A stretch of 64,000 bases of DNA from Pedobacter faecalis (GCF_030182585.1 NZ_JARXOW010000002.1:186001-250000), one strand, 5' to 3'. Positions 18,042 through 28,336 are shown, numbered from the stretch's first letter. Notes: a model not told the origin generated them from the letters alone. Numbers and translations are program-made.

Positions 18042-18080
18042 TGTGGAAAACTTTTTGTGGTAGAATGTGGTAGAATGTGG
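18042..18080 (+). promoter_or_regulatory. MraZ-box-like repeats upstream of mraZ
   Basis: TGTGG occurs at 18056, 18066 and 18076, each followed by TAGAA, giving three exact 10-bp units. An additional TGTGG lies at 18042. MraZ binds short TGG-containing direct repeats of about 10-bp period upstream of its own gene in other bacteria, so this is very probably its operator. TGTGGAAAA at 18042-18050 also matches a DnaA-box-like word. Confidence 0.75.
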
Positions 18081-18124
18081 TAGAACTACCTATTTTTACA
18101 CTACATAAAGGTGCACTATTCATT

Positions 18125-18598
18125 ATGTTTCAATTGTTAGGGGAATTTGATTGCAAATTAGATGCGAAAGGACGCTTGATGGTGCCTTCGAGTCTGAGGA
18201 AACAATTGCCTGATGTGGAACAAGAGGGTCTCGTAATAAACAGGGGGTTTGAAAAGCATCTGGTTATCTATCCCAAAAAAGTATGGGAAGCTGTGGTTGC
18301 TGATCTGAGTAAACTTAATCCCTACGAACCCAAGACCCGGGAGTTTATTCGTTTGTTTACCAGAGGTGCTACAGAATTAACACTCGATGCTGCAGGGCGG
18401 GTAAATTTGCCTAAAACGCTTCTTGAATCTGTAGGTGTAGATGTCAGTACAGATTTGGTTCTTGCGTGTCAGATCGACAAGATCGAGGTATGGTCAAAGA
18501 AAGCATACGAGGCTTTGTTTGATAAAGATCCAGCTGATTTTGCTGCACTTGCCGCGGATGTAATGGGCGATAAGAACAGGAGGGACGATGGAATATAG
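18125..18598 (+). CDS. mraZ: transcriptional regulator MraZ
   Basis: The 157-residue protein has two tandem SpoVT/AbrB-like halves. The first contains GEFDCKLDAKGRLMVPSSLR and the second ATELTLDAAGRVNLPKTLLE; the DxxGR motif is seen twice. MraZ is the first gene of dcw clusters and represses the cluster through upstream repeats. ATG 18125 is chosen over an upstream in-frame GTG-type start at 18077 because that codon lies within the operator repeats and would add 16 non-conserved residues. It overlaps rsmH by 11 bp. Confidence 0.95.
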   Translation: MFQLLGEFDCKLDAKGRLMVPSSLRKQLPDVEQEGLVINRGFEKHLVIYPKKVWEAVVADLSKLNPYEPKTREFIRLFTRGATELTLDAAGRVNLPKTLLESVGVDVSTDLVLACQIDKIEVWSKKAYEALFDKDPADFAALAADVMGDKNRRDDGI

Positions 18599-19493
18599 CT
18601 ATCATACGCCTGTATTGTTAAAAGAAGCGGTGGAAGGTCTCGCGATCAAGCCAGATGGTGTATATGTCGACGTTACTTTTGGTGGTGGTGGGCATTCAAG
18701 GGAAATTTTGAAGGCTTTGGGGGATAAAGGCGTGCTGGTGGCTTTCGATCAGGATCCCGACGCTCAGCGAAATATCATTAAAGATTCGCGGTTTAAGTTT
18801 GTGGATCAGAATTTTGCTTTCTTAAAAAATAACTTACGTTTGCTCGGTATCGCTAAAGTAGATGGTATTCTAGCTGATCTCGGTGTATCATCGCATCAGT
18901 TCAACGAAGCTGACAGGGGATTTTCCACGAGATACGACGCCGAGCTGAATATGCGCATGGATAAACAGGGTGATCTCACTGCTGCTTCCATATTGAATAC
19001 CTATGCGGAAGATCTGCTTCACAAGATATTTGGTGTCTATGGAGAGATAAAGAACGCGAGATCTTTAGCCAAGGCGGTGGTTACGGCCAGACTGGAGCGA
19101 CCAATTACCACACTCTCTGATTTCAAGAGCCTCGCTTCAGGTCTGATTCCGCGCGGCAGGGAAAATAAATATCTCGCCCAGGTTTTTCAGGCCTTACGTA
19201 TTGAAGTAAATCAAGAAATGCATGTGCTTGAGCAGTTTCTTTTGCAAAGTGCTGAGGTTTTGAAGCCTGGCGGCCGTTTGGTAGTCATATCGTACCATTC
19301 ACTTGAAGACCGGCCAGTAAAAAATTTTCTCTCAAAAGGGAAATTCAAAGGAGAAGTTGATAAAGATTTTTATGGAAATCAGCAAAAGCCCTTTGAGGTG
19401 ATTACGAGAAAGGCTGTTGTTGCAGGGGCCGATGAGCTCGCTAAAAACAGCCGTGCAAGAAGTGCTAAATTAAGGATAGGAGGTAGGCTATGA
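18588..19493 (+). CDS. rsmH: 16S rRNA (cytosine-N4)-methyltransferase
   Basis: The 301-residue SAM-dependent methyltransferase modifies C1402 of 16S rRNA. The opening YHTPVLLKEAVEGL, the SAM site VDVTFGGGGHSREIL (about residues 28-42), GILADLGVSSHQ (about 99-110), ADRGFSTRYDAELNMRMD and the C-terminal SYHSLEDRPVKNF are all family signatures (the last usually reads SFHSLEDRxVK). It is the second gene of the dcw cluster and overlaps mraZ by 11 bp and ftsL by 4 bp. Confidence 0.96.
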   Translation: MEYSYHTPVLLKEAVEGLAIKPDGVYVDVTFGGGGHSREILKALGDKGVLVAFDQDPDAQRNIIKDSRFKFVDQNFAFLKNNLRLLGIAKVDGILADLGVSSHQFNEADRGFSTRYDAELNMRMDKQGDLTAASILNTYAEDLLHKIFGVYGEIKNARSLAKAVVTARLERPITTLSDFKSLASGLIPRGRENKYLAQVFQALRIEVNQEMHVLEQFLLQSAEVLKPGGRLVVISYHSLEDRPVKNFLSKGKFKGEVDKDFYGNQQKPFEVITRKAVVAGADELAKNSRARSAKLRIGGRL

Positions 19494-19897
19494 ATAACGA
19501 GTTTGTGAAAAGCCCTCGGCTGAATGAGGAGGCTGACGATGCGCTGGATATTCGGATGAAAATCGTTCCCGAATCAGATAGTTCTTTCGTCAGGAAACTC
19601 TTCGCTGATGGTGTTATCAGTAAAGAGGCTGCAACTAAATTGCTTCCTTTTCTGATCTTTCTTTCCGTGCTTGGAATGCTGTATATCGCAAACAGTCACA
19701 TGGCGATTGGGAATATTCGTGATATCGACCGGTTAAATAAAGAAGTCAAAGAACTTAGCTGGGAATACAAGTCATTGAAGGCTGACTTGATGTTTAAGAG
19801 TAAGCTCACCGAAGTTGCAAAAAAGGTAGATACCCTCGGTATTAAAGTATTAACGGAGCCTCCAAAGAAAATAGTTATCCACAAGAATGAGCATTAG
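19490..19897 (+). CDS. ftsL: FtsL-like division protein
   Basis: The 135-residue bitopic membrane protein has an acidic cytoplasmic tail of about 45 residues, one membrane segment (LLPFLIFLSVLGMLYIAN, about 46-63) and a periplasmic coiled coil with leucine heptads (IDRLNKEVKELSWEYKSLKADL). Position between rsmH and ftsI, size and topology identify it as the FtsL-type partner of the FtsQ/FtsI/FtsW divisome complex; sequence conservation in this family is low. It overlaps its neighbours by 4 and 11 bp. A canonical DnaA-box word TTATCCACA (19875-19883) lies within its last codons. Confidence 0.85.
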   Translation: MNNEFVKSPRLNEEADDALDIRMKIVPESDSSFVRKLFADGVISKEAATKLLPFLIFLSVLGMLYIANSHMAIGNIRDIDRLNKEVKELSWEYKSLKADLMFKSKLTEVAKKVDTLGIKVLTEPPKKIVIHKNEH

Positions 19898-21989
19898 GGC
19901 CAATATATTATTACGGGTGTATCTTGCTTTCGGCTTGATTGTGCTGTTCGCAGTAGCGGTCTTAGTTAAGCTGTTTGATGTCCAGTACGTTGAGGGCGAG
20001 AGGTGGCGGGCTATGGCGGATAGTCTGTCTACAAAATATGTAAATGTCGAAGCTGCGAGAGGCAATATCTACTCTGTCGACGGAAGTCTGCTGGCTACCT
20101 CAATCCCTGAGTATGAACTTAGAATGGATACATATGCTGGTGGTATAGCTGATAACGACATTTTTGAAGAAAAAGTCGATTCATTGGCGATTAAATTGTC
20201 ATCGTTTTTCGGTGATAAAAGCGCCAAGGAATACTCTCGCTATCTGAGATCGGCGAGACGCGATAGCGCTAGGTATCTTCTCATAAAACGAAAAGTAGGA
20301 TATCAGGATCTTAAGACAGTGCGAACATTTCCTCTGTTCAATGTAGGTAAATATACCGGCGGACTTATTGCAGTTCAGCAAAACAAACGAATAAGGCCCT
20401 TTAAATATCTCGCTGCACGTACTATTGGTTATAAAAATGAAAACGTAAGTAACGGCGTTGGTCTGGAGGGTGCGTATGGCGAGTACATCAATGGGGAATC
20501 GGGAAAGAGGTTAGTGCAGCGTTTGGCTGGAGGCGTGTGGATGCCTGTCAATGAGGAAGCGGAAGTTGCCCCGAAAGAGGGTGCTGATATTATATCTACA
20601 ATTGATATTAATGTTCAGGACCTCGCACAGAGCGCGCTGGAAAGACAACTGAAAGTAAGTGACGCTGACCATGGAACTGTGATTGTGATGGAAGTTTCGT
20701 CTGGAGAAGTCCGCGCGGTAGCTAATTACACCAGGGTAGCAGAGGGCGTGTATTCGGAACAGTTTAATTACGCGATCGGAGGCCGGCAGGATCCGGGTTC
20801 CACCTTCAAGTTGGCTTCTTACATGGCGCTGCTTGAAGATAGGAAAATTGATACCAACACCTTAGTTGAAACGGGAGATGGGTTTTACCGCATCCCCGGT
20901 CATACCATAAAAGATTCTCATGGTGGCATCGGTACGGTGACGGTAAAGAAGGCATTTGAAGAATCGGCAAATACGGCAATCGCTAAATTGGTCAACATAC
21001 ATTATAAGGATAACCCATCAGCATTTACAGATCATTTGTATCGTATACACATGAATGAAAAGCTAAGATTACAAATACCTGGTGAAGCGCAACCCGTTAT
21101 AAAAAATCCTGAGTTCAAAAGCTGGAATAAAAATATGACCCTGCCTCAGATGGCCTATGGTTATGAAATGCAGATCACACCCTTGCAGATGCTTGCTTTT
21201 TATAACGCCATAGCAAACAACGGGAAGTATATCGCACCAATTTTTGTACGGGAAATACGGCGTCTGGGGAATCCGATAGAACGATTTGAAGCGCGGGTGA
21301 TCCATGATCAGGTTTGTTCGCCTGAGACGGTCAAGAAACTGCAGGCGATGCTTGAAGGTGTTGTAAAGGAGGGAACAGGAAAGTTGATGGGTTCGCCGTA
21401 CTACCGGGTAGCCGGTAAAACGGGTACAGCCCAGGTTGCCGATGCCAATAAAGGATATAAGGCTAAACGGAGTTACCAAGCTTCCTTCTGTGGTTATTTT
21501 CCTGCAGATAAGCCTAAGTATTCGATTATGGTGGCAATCAACGGCCCAAAAAACGGATACTACGGCGCAACCGTAGCGGGTCCCGTGTTCAAGGAGATAG
21601 CTGACCGAATCTATGCAAGTGATATGGAGATGTATAATGACATTCCGCAGTATGTTGTTGGTAACGATAATGCGCCGAGGGCTAAGGCAGGGTCTAACAA
21701 GGTTGTCCGGAAAGTATACCATGCTTTTGGCATAACATCGTTTCATGCATCAGCTTCCAATTACAGGAGTGTGAGCGACGCAAATAGTGGTGCAGGTTAT
21801 CAGGAACTCAACAATGCTAAGGATATTATGCCCGATGTGAACGGTATGGGACTGCGTGATGCGCTCTATGTATTGGGGAATGCCGGGTTGAAAACTAAGG
21901 TTCGCGGACATGGTCAGGTCATAAGCCAATCAATTCCCGCGGGCGTAAGAATTGGCAAAGGTCTCTTGGTAAAATTAGAATTACGATAG
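19887..21989 (+). CDS. ftsI: division-specific transpeptidase (penicillin-binding protein) FtsI
   Basis: The 700-residue class B PBP cross-links septal peptidoglycan. It has a TM anchor at about 9-29, a dimerisation domain (about 50-230), and a transpeptidase with all three motifs: S305-x-x-K308 in GSTFK, SAN 360-362, and KTGT 511-514. The C-terminus carries one PASTA domain (about 640-700, with DIMPDVNGMGLRDALYVL), as in many Bacteroidota FtsI proteins. It is translationally tied to ftsL by an 11-bp overlap and is separated from murE by a single base. Confidence 0.96.
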   Translation: MSIRANILLRVYLAFGLIVLFAVAVLVKLFDVQYVEGERWRAMADSLSTKYVNVEAARGNIYSVDGSLLATSIPEYELRMDTYAGGIADNDIFEEKVDSLAIKLSSFFGDKSAKEYSRYLRSARRDSARYLLIKRKVGYQDLKTVRTFPLFNVGKYTGGLIAVQQNKRIRPFKYLAARTIGYKNENVSNGVGLEGAYGEYINGESGKRLVQRLAGGVWMPVNEEAEVAPKEGADIISTIDINVQDLAQSALERQLKVSDADHGTVIVMEVSSGEVRAVANYTRVAEGVYSEQFNYAIGGRQDPGSTFKLASYMALLEDRKIDTNTLVETGDGFYRIPGHTIKDSHGGIGTVTVKKAFEESANTAIAKLVNIHYKDNPSAFTDHLYRIHMNEKLRLQIPGEAQPVIKNPEFKSWNKNMTLPQMAYGYEMQITPLQMLAFYNAIANNGKYIAPIFVREIRRLGNPIERFEARVIHDQVCSPETVKKLQAMLEGVVKEGTGKLMGSPYYRVAGKTGTAQVADANKGYKAKRSYQASFCGYFPADKPKYSIMVAINGPKNGYYGATVAGPVFKEIADRIYASDMEMYNDIPQYVVGNDNAPRAKAGSNKVVRKVYHAFGITSFHASASNYRSVSDANSGAGYQELNNAKDIMPDVNGMGLRDALYVLGNAGLKTKVRGHGQVISQSIPAGVRIGKGLLVKLELR

Positions 21990-21990
21990 C

Positions 21991-23448
21991 ATGCAACTAC
22001 AGGACGTTTTATATGGGGTAGCAACACTAGCGGTGAAGGGCAGGGTTGATGTCGTCATAACTGAGCTAACCTTTGATTCGCGCAAAGCGAAGTCTGGTGC
22101 AGCATTTATCGCTGTTAAAGGTACGCAAACCGACGGGCACGATCATATTACTTCTGCTGTGGATCATGGTGCATCTGTTGTTGTGTGTGAACATTTTCCA
22201 CCGGTTGTTTTGGCGGAAGTAACTTACATACAGGTCGCCGACAGTGCGGACGCATTAGGTGTCATGGCGGCCAACTTCTATAACCATCCTTCTGCCAAAC
22301 TGCAGCTGTTGGGTATTACAGGTACCAACGGGAAAACAACCATAGCAACCTTGCTTTTTAGGTTGTTCCAGCGGTTGGGTTATAAAGCAGGACTAATTTC
22401 CACGGTTCAAAATCAGATCGGGGCAGAAGTATTTCCGTCCACGCATACGACGCCAGATCCCTTGTCTTTAAATCGGCTTCTTCAACTGATGGTGAATGCT
22501 GGGTGTACCTATTGCTTCATGGAAGTGAGTTCGCATGCCGTAGTTCAAAAAAGGATCAAAGGACTCGTTTTCGCCGGAGGTGTTTTTACCAATATCACCC
22601 ACGACCATCTCGATTTTCACGGAACCTTCGACAACTATATCAGGGCAAAAAAAGGTTTCTTTGATGTCTTGCCCAAAAGCGCCTTTGCACTTACAAATAT
22701 TGATGACAAGAACGGTATGGTTATGTTGCAAAACACACAGGCGGCTAAAAAGACCTATTCGCTCAAGCAGCTTGCTGACTTCAATGCCCGTGTCCTTGAA
22801 AACGGTTTCAAAGGGCTCCATCTTGAAGTTGCAGGTAGGGAAGTTTTTTTCAAGTTAATAGGATCCTTTAATGCCTATAATTTACTAGCCGTATACGGTG
22901 CAGCGGTTTCCCTAGGTCAGGATGAATTGTCAGTATTAACGACATTGAGCAGTCTGGACGGCGCCGAAGGCAGGTTTGATCATATTGTATCTGCAGAAAA
23001 CGTCATGGCAATTGTCGACTATGCACATACTCCGGATGCGCTGCAAAACGTGCTTAATACTATACAAGACATACGCAAGGGTACCGAGCAGGTTATAACC
23101 GTGGTGGGCTGCGGAGGAGACAGGGACAAGCTCAAGCGTCCTCTTATGGCTCAGGTGGCTTGCGACTGGAGTGACAAGGTTATCCTAACATCCGATAATC
23201 CCCGTACTGAAGATCCGCTGGCTATATTAAACGACATGGAGCAAGGTGTGTCTCCTACCAATAAGCGTAAGGTCCTGACCATTTCAGATCGCCGGGAAGC
23301 AATAAGAACGGCTTGTCATATTGCCAAAGCCGGTGATATCATTTTATTGGCAGGTAAGGGTCACGAGAAATACCAGGAGATCAAGGGGGTAAAGCACCAC
23401 TTTGACGATAAAGAGATATTAATGGAACAATTTAATCTGACGAGTTAA
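21991..23448 (+). CDS. murE: UDP-MurNAc-L-Ala-D-Glu:meso-DAP ligase
   Basis: The 485-residue cytoplasmic Mur ligase adds the third peptide residue of peptidoglycan precursors. The ATP-binding GTNGKTT is at residues 111-117. The C-terminal SDNPRTEDP motif (about 400-408) is the DNPR signature for meso-diaminopimelate rather than lysine, which agrees with the Gram-negative wall. HTTPDP and EVSSHA signatures are present. Its stop overlaps the mraY start (TAATG). Confidence 0.97.
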   Translation: MQLQDVLYGVATLAVKGRVDVVITELTFDSRKAKSGAAFIAVKGTQTDGHDHITSAVDHGASVVVCEHFPPVVLAEVTYIQVADSADALGVMAANFYNHPSAKLQLLGITGTNGKTTIATLLFRLFQRLGYKAGLISTVQNQIGAEVFPSTHTTPDPLSLNRLLQLMVNAGCTYCFMEVSSHAVVQKRIKGLVFAGGVFTNITHDHLDFHGTFDNYIRAKKGFFDVLPKSAFALTNIDDKNGMVMLQNTQAAKKTYSLKQLADFNARVLENGFKGLHLEVAGREVFFKLIGSFNAYNLLAVYGAAVSLGQDELSVLTTLSSLDGAEGRFDHIVSAENVMAIVDYAHTPDALQNVLNTIQDIRKGTEQVITVVGCGGDRDKLKRPLMAQVACDWSDKVILTSDNPRTEDPLAILNDMEQGVSPTNKRKVLTISDRREAIRTACHIAKAGDIILLAGKGHEKYQEIKGVKHHFDDKEILMEQFNLTS

Positions 23449-24695
23449 TGTTATATCATCTATTTGAGTATCTGAACCAGCATTATGACTTTCCAGGGTT
23501 GAGGTTGTTCCAATACATAACCTTCCGCACGTCTCTGGCTATTATTTTGTCGCTTATTATTACGACGGTATACGGAAGCAGGATAATCCGCTACCTTCAG
23601 AAAATGCAGGTCGGAGAACCCGTTCGGAATTTAGGGCTGGAAGGCCAGATGCAGAAGCAAGGTACACCGACTATGGGAGGTATTATGATACATTTGGGTA
23701 TCCTGGTTCCTACCTTGCTCCTTGCAAATCTAACCAATGTCTATGTGCTCCTGATGGTTGTCACAACCGTATGGATGGGAATAATCGGATTTGTGGACGA
23801 CTATATAAAGGTTTTCAGAAAGAACAAAGAGGGTCTAGCGGGCCGGTTTAAGATCGTAGGCCAGGTGGGTCTGGCCCTTATCATAGGGTGGACGATGTAT
23901 TTTCACCCAAATATCGTGGTAAGACAAACGGTAGACGAAAACAGTGCTTCGAAGGCATCAGCTCCAATGGTGTTAAGACAGAAGGGCGAGAGCTTCTATT
24001 ACACTCAAGACGTAAAATCGACCCTTACTAACGTACCTTTCTATAAGAATAACGAATTCGACTATGCAAAAGTGCTTAAATTCCTGGGCCCCGGATATGA
24101 AAAATACGCGGTGTTCATATTTCTGCTATTTGTAGTCGTTATCGTAACTGCGGTCTCCAATGGAGCCAACATTACCGATGGCATTGACGGGCTCGCCACC
24201 GGTACGTCCGCAATTATTGGCGTAACTCTGGGGCTACTGGCATATGTCTCTGGTAATACCGTTATCGCGGATTATCTGAACATTATGTATATCCCTAACT
24301 CTGGTGAGTTAATGATATTCGCCGGGGCTTTTGTCGGAGCATGCGTAGGCTTTCTGTGGTATAACTCCTACCCCGCACAGGTGTTCATGGGCGATACAGG
24401 TAGTTTGGCCATTGGGGGCATCATAGCAGCCTTTGCCATAATGATTAGAAAGGAACTTCTCATTCCAACCTTATGTGGGATCTTCCTGATAGAAAACCTT
24501 TCCGTAATTATTCAGGTGAGCTATTTTAAGTATACCCGCAAGCGCTTTGGCGAAGGCAGACGTATTTTTCTCATGTCACCCTTGCATCACCACTACCAGA
24601 AAAAGGGCTATCACGAAGCTAAAATCGTTACCAGATTTTGGATTATTGGAATATTGCTGGCCATCATTACCATAATAACTCTAAAATTAAGATAA
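23448..24695 (+). CDS. mraY: phospho-MurNAc-pentapeptide transferase
   Basis: The 415-residue polytopic enzyme makes lipid I. The signatures GTPTMGG (about 69-75), [16 protein letters not shown] (about 123-138) with the catalytic Asp pair, [15 protein letters not shown] and [11 protein letters not shown] are all seen. It is about 55 residues longer than E. coli MraY because of an insertion around residues 155-215 (from [14 protein letters not shown] to [17 protein letters not shown]), which falls in a loop between membrane segments; such insertions are common in Bacteroidota. It overlaps both neighbours by one base. Confidence 0.96.
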   Translation: MLYHLFEYLNQHYDFPGLRLFQYITFRTSLAIILSLIITTVYGSRIIRYLQKMQVGEPVRNLGLEGQMQKQGTPTMGGIMIHLGILVPTLLLANLTNVYVLLMVVTTVWMGIIGFVDDYIKVFRKNKEGLAGRFKIVGQVGLALIIGWTMYFHPNIVVRQTVDENSASKASAPMVLRQKGESFYYTQDVKSTLTNVPFYKNNEFDYAKVLKFLGPGYEKYAVFIFLLFVVVIVTAVSNGANITDGIDGLATGTSAIIGVTLGLLAYVSGNTVIADYLNIMYIPNSGELMIFAGAFVGACVGFLWYNSYPAQVFMGDTGSLAIGGIIAAFAIMIRKELLIPTLCGIFLIENLSVIIQVSYFKYTRKRFGEGRRIFLMSPLHHHYQKKGYHEAKIVTRFWIIGILLAIITIITLKLR

Positions 24696-26044
24696 TGGAA
24701 AAGCAACTAGTCGTCATTTTGGGTGGGGGAGAAAGTGGGGTAGGTGCGGCAATGCTTGCGCAACAGAAGGGCTACGAGGTATTTCTGTCAGACTCTGGCC
24801 ATATACAGGAAAGATATCAGGCAAAGCTTCGCCAACTGAATATTTCTTTCGAGGAACTTGGTCACACCTACGAAAAGATAATGTCAGCCGCCGAAGTTAT
24901 AAAAAGTCCTGGCATCCCTGGCAGCACTGCGTTGATCAAATCTTTGCAGGAGGCAGGGATACCGATAATATCCGAGATCGAATTTGCCAAGCGCTTTACA
25001 TCAGCAAAAACGGTATGTATTACCGGTTCTAATGGTAAAACAACCACTACAATGCTGATTTACCATATTTTAAGGCGGGCGGGCTTAAACGTGGGTCTGG
25101 CAGGCAATATCGGAAACAGTTTCGCTGAAATGGTCGCCACTAGTTCCTTTGACTGGTACGTGCTCGAGCTTTCCAGTTTCATGCTGGATGACATGTATCA
25201 TTTTAAAGCCGATATAGCTGTTCTGCTAAATATTACCCCAGATCATCTTGACAGGTACGACTATAAGCTTGAAAACTATGCCAAATCTAAAATGCGCATC
25301 ACACAAAATCAAGGATCAGAAGATGTATTTGTCTATTGTGCCGACGATGTGGAGACACTGCGCGTAATGGATACTATGCAGATCAACGCCCGTAAGTACG
25401 CTTTTTCGCTCAACCAGGAATTGCCGCTGGGTGGCTTCGTAAAACAGGAAAGCATCCAAATCAATATAAACCCGAACCAAAACAACAAATTTACCATGTC
25501 TATCAGTGAGTTGGCTCTGCAGGGCAAGCATAATCTTTATAATTCAATGGCTTCCGGAATCGTAGCTAAAGTATTGGACATCAGAAATTCTACCATCCGC
25601 GAGAGTATGGGCGATTTTAAAAATATTGCGCATAGGCTCGAGCATGTAGCGCGCATCTCTGGGGTCGATTATATAAATGATTCTAAGGCTACCAATGTCA
25701 ATTCCACATGGTATGCTCTGGAAAGCGTGAGCTCAGACGTGATATTGATCATGGGAGGGGTAGATAAAGGCAACGATTACAGCATGCTTAAAGATATGGT
25801 TCAGCAGAAGGTGAAAGCTATCGTTTGCTTGGGTAAAGACAACAAGCGGATCCACGAAGCATTTGAAGACGATGTAGACGTTATTGTAAACACTTTCTCG
25901 GCACATGAAGCCGTTCAGGTTGCCTACCATCTGGCAAAAAAAGGTGATACAGTGCTATTGTCCCCTGCTTGCGCCAGCTTTGATCTTTTCAAGAACTATG
26001 AAGATCGGGGCGACCAGTTTAAAGCGGCTGTTAAAGAGTTATAG
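24695..26044 (+). CDS. murD: UDP-MurNAc-L-Ala:D-Glu ligase
   Basis: The 449-residue Mur ligase adds D-glutamate. Its Rossmann-like N-terminus is LVVILGGGESGVGAAMLA, with ATP site TGSNGKTTT at about 110-118, NITPDHLDRY, and NDSKATNVNSTW (substrate-binding SKATN). The ATG at 24695 is chosen because it overlaps the mraY stop (TAATG) and gives the standard N-terminus; an upstream in-frame start at 24638 would add 19 residues encoded inside mraY. Confidence 0.96.
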   Translation: MEKQLVVILGGGESGVGAAMLAQQKGYEVFLSDSGHIQERYQAKLRQLNISFEELGHTYEKIMSAAEVIKSPGIPGSTALIKSLQEAGIPIISEIEFAKRFTSAKTVCITGSNGKTTTTMLIYHILRRAGLNVGLAGNIGNSFAEMVATSSFDWYVLELSSFMLDDMYHFKADIAVLLNITPDHLDRYDYKLENYAKSKMRITQNQGSEDVFVYCADDVETLRVMDTMQINARKYAFSLNQELPLGGFVKQESIQININPNQNNKFTMSISELALQGKHNLYNSMASGIVAKVLDIRNSTIRESMGDFKNIAHRLEHVARISGVDYINDSKATNVNSTWYALESVSSDVILIMGGVDKGNDYSMLKDMVQQKVKAIVCLGKDNKRIHEAFEDDVDVIVNTFSAHEAVQVAYHLAKKGDTVLLSPACASFDLFKNYEDRGDQFKAAVKEL

Positions 26045-26045
26045 T

Positions 26046-27212
26046 ATGATTGCGGTAAACACACTTCTGGACAAAACAAAAGGCGACCGGTGGATCTGGT
26101 TGATCATCATCATGCTATCCATCATATCGGTGATGATTGTATACAGTTCAACCAGTACGCTGGCTTACAAGCGCGGGGTAGGTGTAGAAAAGCTGCTGCT
26201 CACCAAACACGTCATCTTTGTGATTATTGGGATTGCGATGATCTACATCGCACACCTGCTCGACTACAGGTATTACGCCGGGATATCCAAGATACTGATG
26301 ATTGTTACCATTCCTCTTTTGGTATATACGCTGATATTCGGTGCAAACTATAACGAAGCTTCCCGCTGGGTAAAAATCCCTGTAATCGGCCTTACATTTC
26401 AGACGTCCGATCTAGCAAAACTCGCTTTGATTACATTCTTAGCCAGAATGTTAACAAAAAAGCAGGAAAATATTAAAGATGTAAAACGTGCATTTGTACC
26501 TATCATGGGATCGGTATGTGTGGTATTCGTGCTCATAGCCTGGGCAAACTTATCAACCGCCCTCATGCTTTTTGGAGTGAGTATACTGCTGCTTATCATT
26601 GGCAGGATCAGTATAAAGCAAATCATGATCGTGTGTGCCGGAGGATTCGTATTGCTTTTATTTGTTGCCTTTTTAGGTCCGCGTAAGGAGGTTTATAAAT
26701 CCCGTATCAATACGTATTTGCATCCTGAACTTCAAAACTCAGATAAGACTTTCCAGTCCGACCATTCCAAAATAGCCCTGGCATCTGGCGGATTACTTGG
26801 AAAGGGTCCGGGTAATAGTATAGAAAAAAACTTTTTGCCGCATCCGTATTCGGATTTCGTATTTGCAATGATTATAGAGGAGTATGGCACCGCAGGTGGT
26901 GTGTTGGTGATGTCGCTGTATCTCGTCCTGCTCTATCGCTGCATCAAGATCGTAACTAAGGCCCCGAAAGCTTTTGGCGCACTTTTGGCAGCCGGACTTG
27001 GCTTTAGCCTAACAATTCAGGCCTTTGCGAATATGGCAGTGGCCGTAGGATTAGGTCCCGTAACGGGCGTCCCTTTACCGCTGGTTAGTATGGGTGGAAC
27101 GTCCTTGCTGTTCACCAGTATCGCCTTTGGAATAATTTTGAGCGTAAGCAAAGACGTTGAAGAGTATAATAGTAAAAAAGTGATTGTCGGAGAAATACCA
27201 GCAATGGCATAA
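26046..27212 (+). CDS. ftsW: septal peptidoglycan glycosyltransferase FtsW (SEDS family)
   Basis: The 388-residue protein has about ten membrane segments and SEDS-family signatures, including DLAKLALITFLAR, the large periplasmic loop with NTYLHPE and SDHSKIALASGGLLGKGPGNS, and VTGVPLPLVSMGGTSL at the C-terminus. FtsW polymerises glycan with FtsI at the septum. The start is taken at 26046, one base after the murD stop. Longer in-frame starts lie within murD and were rejected. Confidence 0.95.
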   Translation: MIAVNTLLDKTKGDRWIWLIIIMLSIISVMIVYSSTSTLAYKRGVGVEKLLLTKHVIFVIIGIAMIYIAHLLDYRYYAGISKILMIVTIPLLVYTLIFGANYNEASRWVKIPVIGLTFQTSDLAKLALITFLARMLTKKQENIKDVKRAFVPIMGSVCVVFVLIAWANLSTALMLFGVSILLLIIGRISIKQIMIVCAGGFVLLLFVAFLGPRKEVYKSRINTYLHPELQNSDKTFQSDHSKIALASGGLLGKGPGNSIEKNFLPHPYSDFVFAMIIEEYGTAGGVLVMSLYLVLLYRCIKIVTKAPKAFGALLAAGLGFSLTIQAFANMAVAVGLGPVTGVPLPLVSMGGTSLLFTSIAFGIILSVSKDVEEYNSKKVIVGEIPAMA

Positions 27213-27217
27213 AAATA

Positions 27218-28336
27218 ATGAGCAGTACAAGAATAATTATTTCGGGAGGAGGAACAGGCGGACACATTTTTCCGGCTATATCGATCGCAAATGCGCTTCG
27301 ACGTATGGAGCCGGCGTGCGAAATATTATTCGTGGGTGCCACAGGTCGCATGGAGATGGAGAAAGTACCTTCGGCTGGTTATAACATCGTCGGACTCGAT
27401 ATCAGAGGAATCCAGCGAGGCTCTGTCATAGGAAACCTGGGTCTTCCAATGGTGCTGGTCCGGAGCGTCAGGAAAGCACTCCAGATTATTAAAGAATTTA
27501 AACCGGACGTTGTGGTGGGGGTAGGCGGTTACGCTTCGGGTCCTGTTCTTTTTGCTGCCTCTTTGAGACGCATTCCTTATCTCATTCAGGAGCAAAACTC
27601 TTACGCAGGAATCACCAATAAATGGCTCGGTCGGAAAGCATCAAAAATATGTGTGGCCTTTGACCAGATGGATCAGTTTTTCCCGGGCCGCGACATCATC
27701 AAAACCGGAAATCCTGTCAGGAAAGATGTTGTTGAGATCAAGGGCAAAAAACCTTTAGGCGCCGAATGGTTTGGTCTTAGCACTACCAAAAAGACTATTT
27801 TGGTTATTGGTGGAAGCCTCGGCGCCGGGACTCTAAACAGAAGTGTAGAGAAGCATTTGTCTCAACTCATCGAAAACGACATTCAGGTGATATGGCAGAC
27901 AGGCAAGGCCTACTATGGCACAATAATATCCCGTTTGGGCGACAACTATCATCCGAACGTTCGCATTCTGGAGTTTCTTACGCATATGGATATGGCCTAT
28001 GCACTGGCAGATCTCATTATCTCCCGCGCTGGTGCTGGTACAATTGCTGAACTTTGCCTGATAGGCAAGCCGGTTATCTTAGTGCCTTCACCCAACGTAG
28101 CGGAAGATCACCAGACAAAGAATGCACTCGCATTAGTAAAAAATAACGCGGCATTGCTTGTTACCGACAATGCTGCTGAAGAAATGTTGATCGAAGAGGC
28201 GATCACATTACTTAAAGACAACGACAGGATGAAATCGTATTCTGATCAGATCGCATCCCTGGCTCTGCCCGTTGCAGATGATCTAATCGCAACGGAGGTG
28301 ATGAAACTGGCCCGAAAGGAGGAGACATGGAATTAG
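27218..28336 (+). CDS. murG: UDP-GlcNAc:lipid I N-acetylglucosaminyltransferase
   Basis: The 372-residue GT28 enzyme forms lipid II at the inner face of the membrane. Family signatures are ISGGGTGGHIFPA (residues 8-20), VVGVGGYASGP, EQNSYAGITNKWL and the donor-site SRAGAGTIAEL near 268-278. It lies 5 bp after ftsW and overlaps murC by 10 bp. Confidence 0.97.
   Translation: MSSTRIIISGGGTGGHIFPAISIANALRRMEPACEILFVGATGRMEMEKVPSAGYNIVGLDIRGIQRGSVIGNLGLPMVLVRSVRKALQIIKEFKPDVVVGVGGYASGPVLFAASLRRIPYLIQEQNSYAGITNKWLGRKASKICVAFDQMDQFFPGRDIIKTGNPVRKDVVEIKGKKPLGAEWFGLSTTKKTILVIGGSLGAGTLNRSVEKHLSQLIENDIQVIWQTGKAYYGTIISRLGDNYHPNVRILEFLTHMDMAYALADLIISRAGAGTIAELCLIGKPVILVPSPNVAEDHQTKNALALVKNNAALLVTDNAAEEMLIEEAITLLKDNDRMKSYSDQIASLALPVADDLIATEVMKLARKEETWN

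Noticed and set aside
18077..18124. Possible upstream start for mraZ adding 16 residues
   Set aside because: The codon lies inside the TGTGGTAGAA operator repeats, and the added residues are not part of the conserved MraZ start MFQLLGEFD.
19875..19883. Replication origin suggested by TTATCCACA
   Set aside because: A single consensus DnaA box inside ftsL coding sequence, without dnaA, a DUE or a box cluster, is not evidence for an origin.
21069..21746. 225-codon open frame on the minus strand
   Set aside because: It lies wholly within ftsI, whose transpeptidase motifs (SAN, KTGT) are clear; the reverse frame shows no recognisable domain.
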